Assembly: GCA_963676655.2 (NCBI GenBank)
Contig: CAXXKX010000003.1
Location: 4,526,001-4,590,000 of the forward strand
Direction of reading: 5' to 3'
Length of the DNA: 64,000 nt
Source: G963676655 sp963676655
GTDB lineage: Bacteria > Verrucomicrobiota > Lentisphaeria > Victivallales > Victivallaceae
This document shows positions 62,021 to 64,000 of this stretch, piece by piece; the stretch's first letter is position 1; every line of letters begins with the position of its first letter. The notes under the pieces are model-generated. The model ran no database searches and was not told the DNA's origin. It saw only the letters and a list, made by a program, of their open reading frames with translations. Made by a program: the position numbers and the translations under genes.

Positions 62021-62776
62021 ATGTATCGTAAGTGTTTCACTCTTATTGAGTTGTTGGTTGTGATTGCGATTATTGCTATTTTGGCGTCAATGTTACTGCC
62101 GGCTCTTAACAAAGCCCGGAGCAAAGCCCGGACTATTACCTGCACAAACAATATGAAGCAGATAGGTACCGCCTTTGCTTTTTACAATAGTGATTACGAT
62201 GATTTTTTCCCGTGGATCTGGGAACCGACCGGTGCAACGAGTTACAATTCCTGGAAGCCATGGTCATATACTTTAAGTACCAACTGCGGCTATCTGCCGC
62301 CGTCATATACTAGTATTACCGGAGGGAAAATTGTTCATTGGAACCGGGTCTGGTTTTGTCCCGAAGTCGTTGCCGGGGCTAAAGCCCTGATCAAAGCTGA
62401 TGGGGGGGCGCGTGACAACATGCTGAAGTACGGAATGGGTTACGCTTATCCTGCCGCAGGTTACAAAAACTCGGATCGTTACCCGATTGGCGGTTGGACC
62501 GGAACAAACTCGCCTCCAGCTAAAAGTACCAGGATCAAACATTCCTCGGGAACCATGCTGCTTATTGATGCCGGCAGCGGGTATGGCGCAAATCGCGCTC
62601 AGTTGGTTCCGACTTATCCAGATTATTTTGGTCGCCACGATGAACTGGGCACCGGGACCAACCTGATGTCAACGGACGGTCATGTATCTTTCTATACCAG
62701 CGGATCTTTGCTGATGACTCTCTGGAGTAATGTTACTACTCAAAAGGAGCCGCCTTTCAATACGGATTTAAAATAA
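62021..62776 (+). CDS. Type II secretion/pilin-like pseudopilin (DUF1559-like)
   Basis: 251 residues; AAGGAGAAG precedes the ATG. The N-terminus is MYRKC followed by FTLIELLVVIAIIAILASML, then LPALNKARSKAR. The residue before the cleavage-site Phe is Cys rather than Gly. The C-terminal motif FGRHDELGTGTNLMSTDGHV resembles the H-X9-DG signature of PVC pseudopilins but with a longer spacer between His and DG. It is probably membrane-inserted and processed by a prepilin peptidase. It is about 60-65% similar by eye to the gene at 62961, so they are a tandem pair. Confidence 0.93.
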   Translation: MYRKCFTLIELLVVIAIIAILASMLLPALNKARSKARTITCTNNMKQIGTAFAFYNSDYDDFFPWIWEPTGATSYNSWKPWSYTLSTNCGYLPPSYTSITGGKIVHWNRVWFCPEVVAGAKALIKADGGARDNMLKYGMGYAYPAAGYKNSDRYPIGGWTGTNSPPAKSTRIKHSSGTMLLIDAGSGYGANRAQLVPTYPDYFGRHDELGTGTNLMSTDGHVSFYTSGSLLMTLWSNVTTQKEPPFNTDLK

Positions 62777-62781
62777 TTCAT

Positions 62782-62826
62782 GACAATATAATGCTTATAT
62801 TTGCACATATTGTCAAGGTTTTTTGA
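62782..62826 (+). terminator. Weak terminator-like hairpin after first pseudopilin
   Basis: GACAATAT (62782-62789) and ATATTGTC (62807-62814) form an AT-rich stem followed by AAGGTTTTTTGAG. TTGTCA at 62810 and TATATT at 62834 could also serve as a promoter for the next gene. Confidence 0.4.
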
Positions 62827-62960
62827 GAAAATATATATTAAAATAATTAAAAATGGCCATAAGTAAATAATGCTTAATATTACTAAATTGAAAGGTTTTC
62901 TGTATCGATTCAATACAAACATCTATTACGATGACCTAAACAAATAAGGAGACGCCGTAT

Positions 62961-63707
62961 ATGAAACGCAAAATTTTTACCTTGATTGAGCTGCTTGTTG
63001 TGATAGCGATAATCGCAATTCTGGCTTCAATGTTGTTGCCTGCCTTGAACAAAGCCCGCAGTAAAGCCCGTGCTATTAAATGCGCAAGTAACCTGAAGCA
63101 GATAGGCACCGGTTTTGCGTTCTATCAGGATGACTCCGATGGTTATTTTGTTCCGGTATGGGTGCCGACCGGGCCCACTACCTATAATTCGTGGCGGGAT
63201 TGGCGTTGGACATTGTCAGACTGCCAGTATTTGCCGTGGCTGCATAAAATGGAAGGCGGAAAACGGATTGTCAACTGGAACTCTATCTGGTTTTGTCCTG
63301 AACTGCAAAAAACTGCACTGGCCTACATTGCCGGTTCTGCAGGACAACTTGACAATATGTTGAAATATGGCGGCGGCTATGGTTATCCATGCTATCAGCA
63401 GTCGACTAAACGCGGTCTTGGCGGCGGCTACGGCAGTAATTATCCTCCGGTGAAAAATGCTGAAATACGCTCCGCTTCCGAGGTTATGCTACTTATCGAT
63501 GCTGATGGCAATTATGGTTCCAACCGGGTTCAGGTCGTACCTTCGTTTCCCGCTTATTTCGGCTGTCATGATCAGCTTGGAACCGGAACCAATCTGCTGT
63601 CGGCGGACGGACACGTTGAATACTATCCGGACGGAACCCTCTTGCTGGCTCAATGGAGCAACGGTACTACTCAGCAGGAATCGCCATTTAATACCGATTT
63701 AAAATAA
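62961..63707 (+). CDS. Type II secretion/pilin-like pseudopilin, tandem copy
   Basis: 248 residues. MKRKI precedes the same FTLIELLVVIAIIAILASML, LPALNKARSKAR start, with Ile at the -1 position. The late motif is FGCHDQLGTGTNLLSADGHV. The 3' ends and following ~20 bases of both genes (TTTAAAATAATTCATGACAA) are nearly identical, showing a segmental duplication that included the flank. They may be structural surface proteins of the secretion apparatus that exports the lyases. It is followed by a partial secreted-protein gene. Confidence 0.93.
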   Translation: MKRKIFTLIELLVVIAIIAILASMLLPALNKARSKARAIKCASNLKQIGTGFAFYQDDSDGYFVPVWVPTGPTTYNSWRDWRWTLSDCQYLPWLHKMEGGKRIVNWNSIWFCPELQKTALAYIAGSAGQLDNMLKYGGGYGYPCYQQSTKRGLGGGYGSNYPPVKNAEIRSASEVMLLIDADGNYGSNRVQVVPSFPAYFGCHDQLGTGTNLLSADGHVEYYPDGTLLLAQWSNGTTQQESPFNTDLK

Positions 63708-63758
63708 TTCATGACAATACAGTATTGATAACTGAGCTGGAAATAAGAAAATAAAATT

Positions 63759-64000
63759 ATGAAATCACTTTTATTACCCGTAGTGTCGGGCATGTGTCTG
63801 ACTCTCGCGGCCGGGGACCATTTACTGCTTGATGATTGCGAAAAAGGTACACACTGGACTTGTGACTCCGCCAGGATTTTTAAAACATCCGATGCCGCCG
63901 GTGGAAAGAGTGCGGTCGGAATCAAAATTGAAAAACCTTCCGATGTCGAACTTAAATTCGACCTGAAGAAAACCGGGGTCGATTTATCCGAATATGATTT
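63759..64000 (+). CDS. Secreted protein, 5' part only
   Basis: The gene runs off the right edge after ~80 codons. It begins MKSLLLPVVSGMCLTLAAG, a signal peptide, then DHLLLDDCEKGTHWTCDSAR and KIEKPSDVELKFDLKKTGVD. The mature start resembles a carbohydrate-binding or beta-sandwich domain, but too little is present to name it. It follows the two pseudopilins on the same strand and is probably part of the polysaccharide locus. Confidence 0.65.
   Translation, partial: MKSLLLPVVSGMCLTLAAGDHLLLDDCEKGTHWTCDSARIFKTSDAAGGKSAVGIKIEKPSDVELKFDLKKTGVDLSEYD

Overview
The window looks like a chromosomal segment of a Lentisphaerota/Victivallales-type bacterium (PVC group). This is inferred from gene content only. 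The indicators are three pseudopilins with a non-Gly prepilin junction (FTLIELLVVIAIIAILASM, two followed by LLPALNKAR), a Cys-type sulfatase, an EF-hand esterase, two divergent uroporphyrinogen-decarboxylase-like (UroD) enzymes beside sugar-uptake genes, GntR/LacI fusion regulators, two heparinase-II/III-like proteins with a GH29 fucosidase, and two IS200-like (Y1, RAYT-type) transposases. No rRNA, tRNA or CRISPR array was seen.

Layout. 1-5.3 kb: the tail of a GH130 phosphorylase, a Y1 transposase, an arsenic operon (arsR-arsC-acr3, minus strand), an unknown membrane-anchored protein and an SGNH lipoprotein. 5.3-9.3 kb: a UDG-linked radical SAM protein, a lone receiver protein, mnmA and a second SGNH hydrolase. 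9.5-19.5 kb: carbohydrate uptake and processing, with a GntR/LacI regulator plus GH130, two AraC regulators, two UroD-like enzymes and an Rbs-type ABC transporter. 19.6-28.2 kb: a ten-gene minus-strand operon of phage-tail-like adhesins (collagen-like fibre, CBM/LamG fibre, Gly-rich protein, small unknowns) with no capsid, terminase or integrase. 28.2-33.2 kb: a repeat-rich accessory stretch with yaiI, a two-gene HNH endonuclease module, a sulfatase, three kinds of small mobile or palindromic repeat and a candidate structured RNA. 33.2-37.5 kb: an EF-hand esterase, apgM and a GT-C membrane protein. 37.5-42.3 kb: a three-gene signalling operon (REC-Ser/Thr kinase-zinc ribbon; double receiver; hybrid kinase with Hpt). 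42.5-50.5 kb: a LamG pseudopilin with long in-frame repeats, metG, two large membrane proteins and a second Y1 transposase. 50.8-64 kb: a polysaccharide-utilisation locus (GntR/LacI-like regulator, two heparinase-like proteins, GH29, a secreted unknown, two tandem pseudopilins and the start of a secreted protein).

How it fits together: secreted lyases, sulfatase and esterase would trim a complex, probably sulfated and fucosylated glycan. The Rbs-type importer and GH130 phosphorylase would take up and phosphorolyse products under GntR/LacI and AraC control. Substrate identities are inference. The most unusual items are the REC-STPK-zinc-ribbon phosphorelay operon, the orphan tail-fibre cassette, the repeat-expanded LamG pseudopilin, the HNH two-gene module, and several families of hairpin-bearing intergenic repeats that coexist with two RAYT-type transposases.
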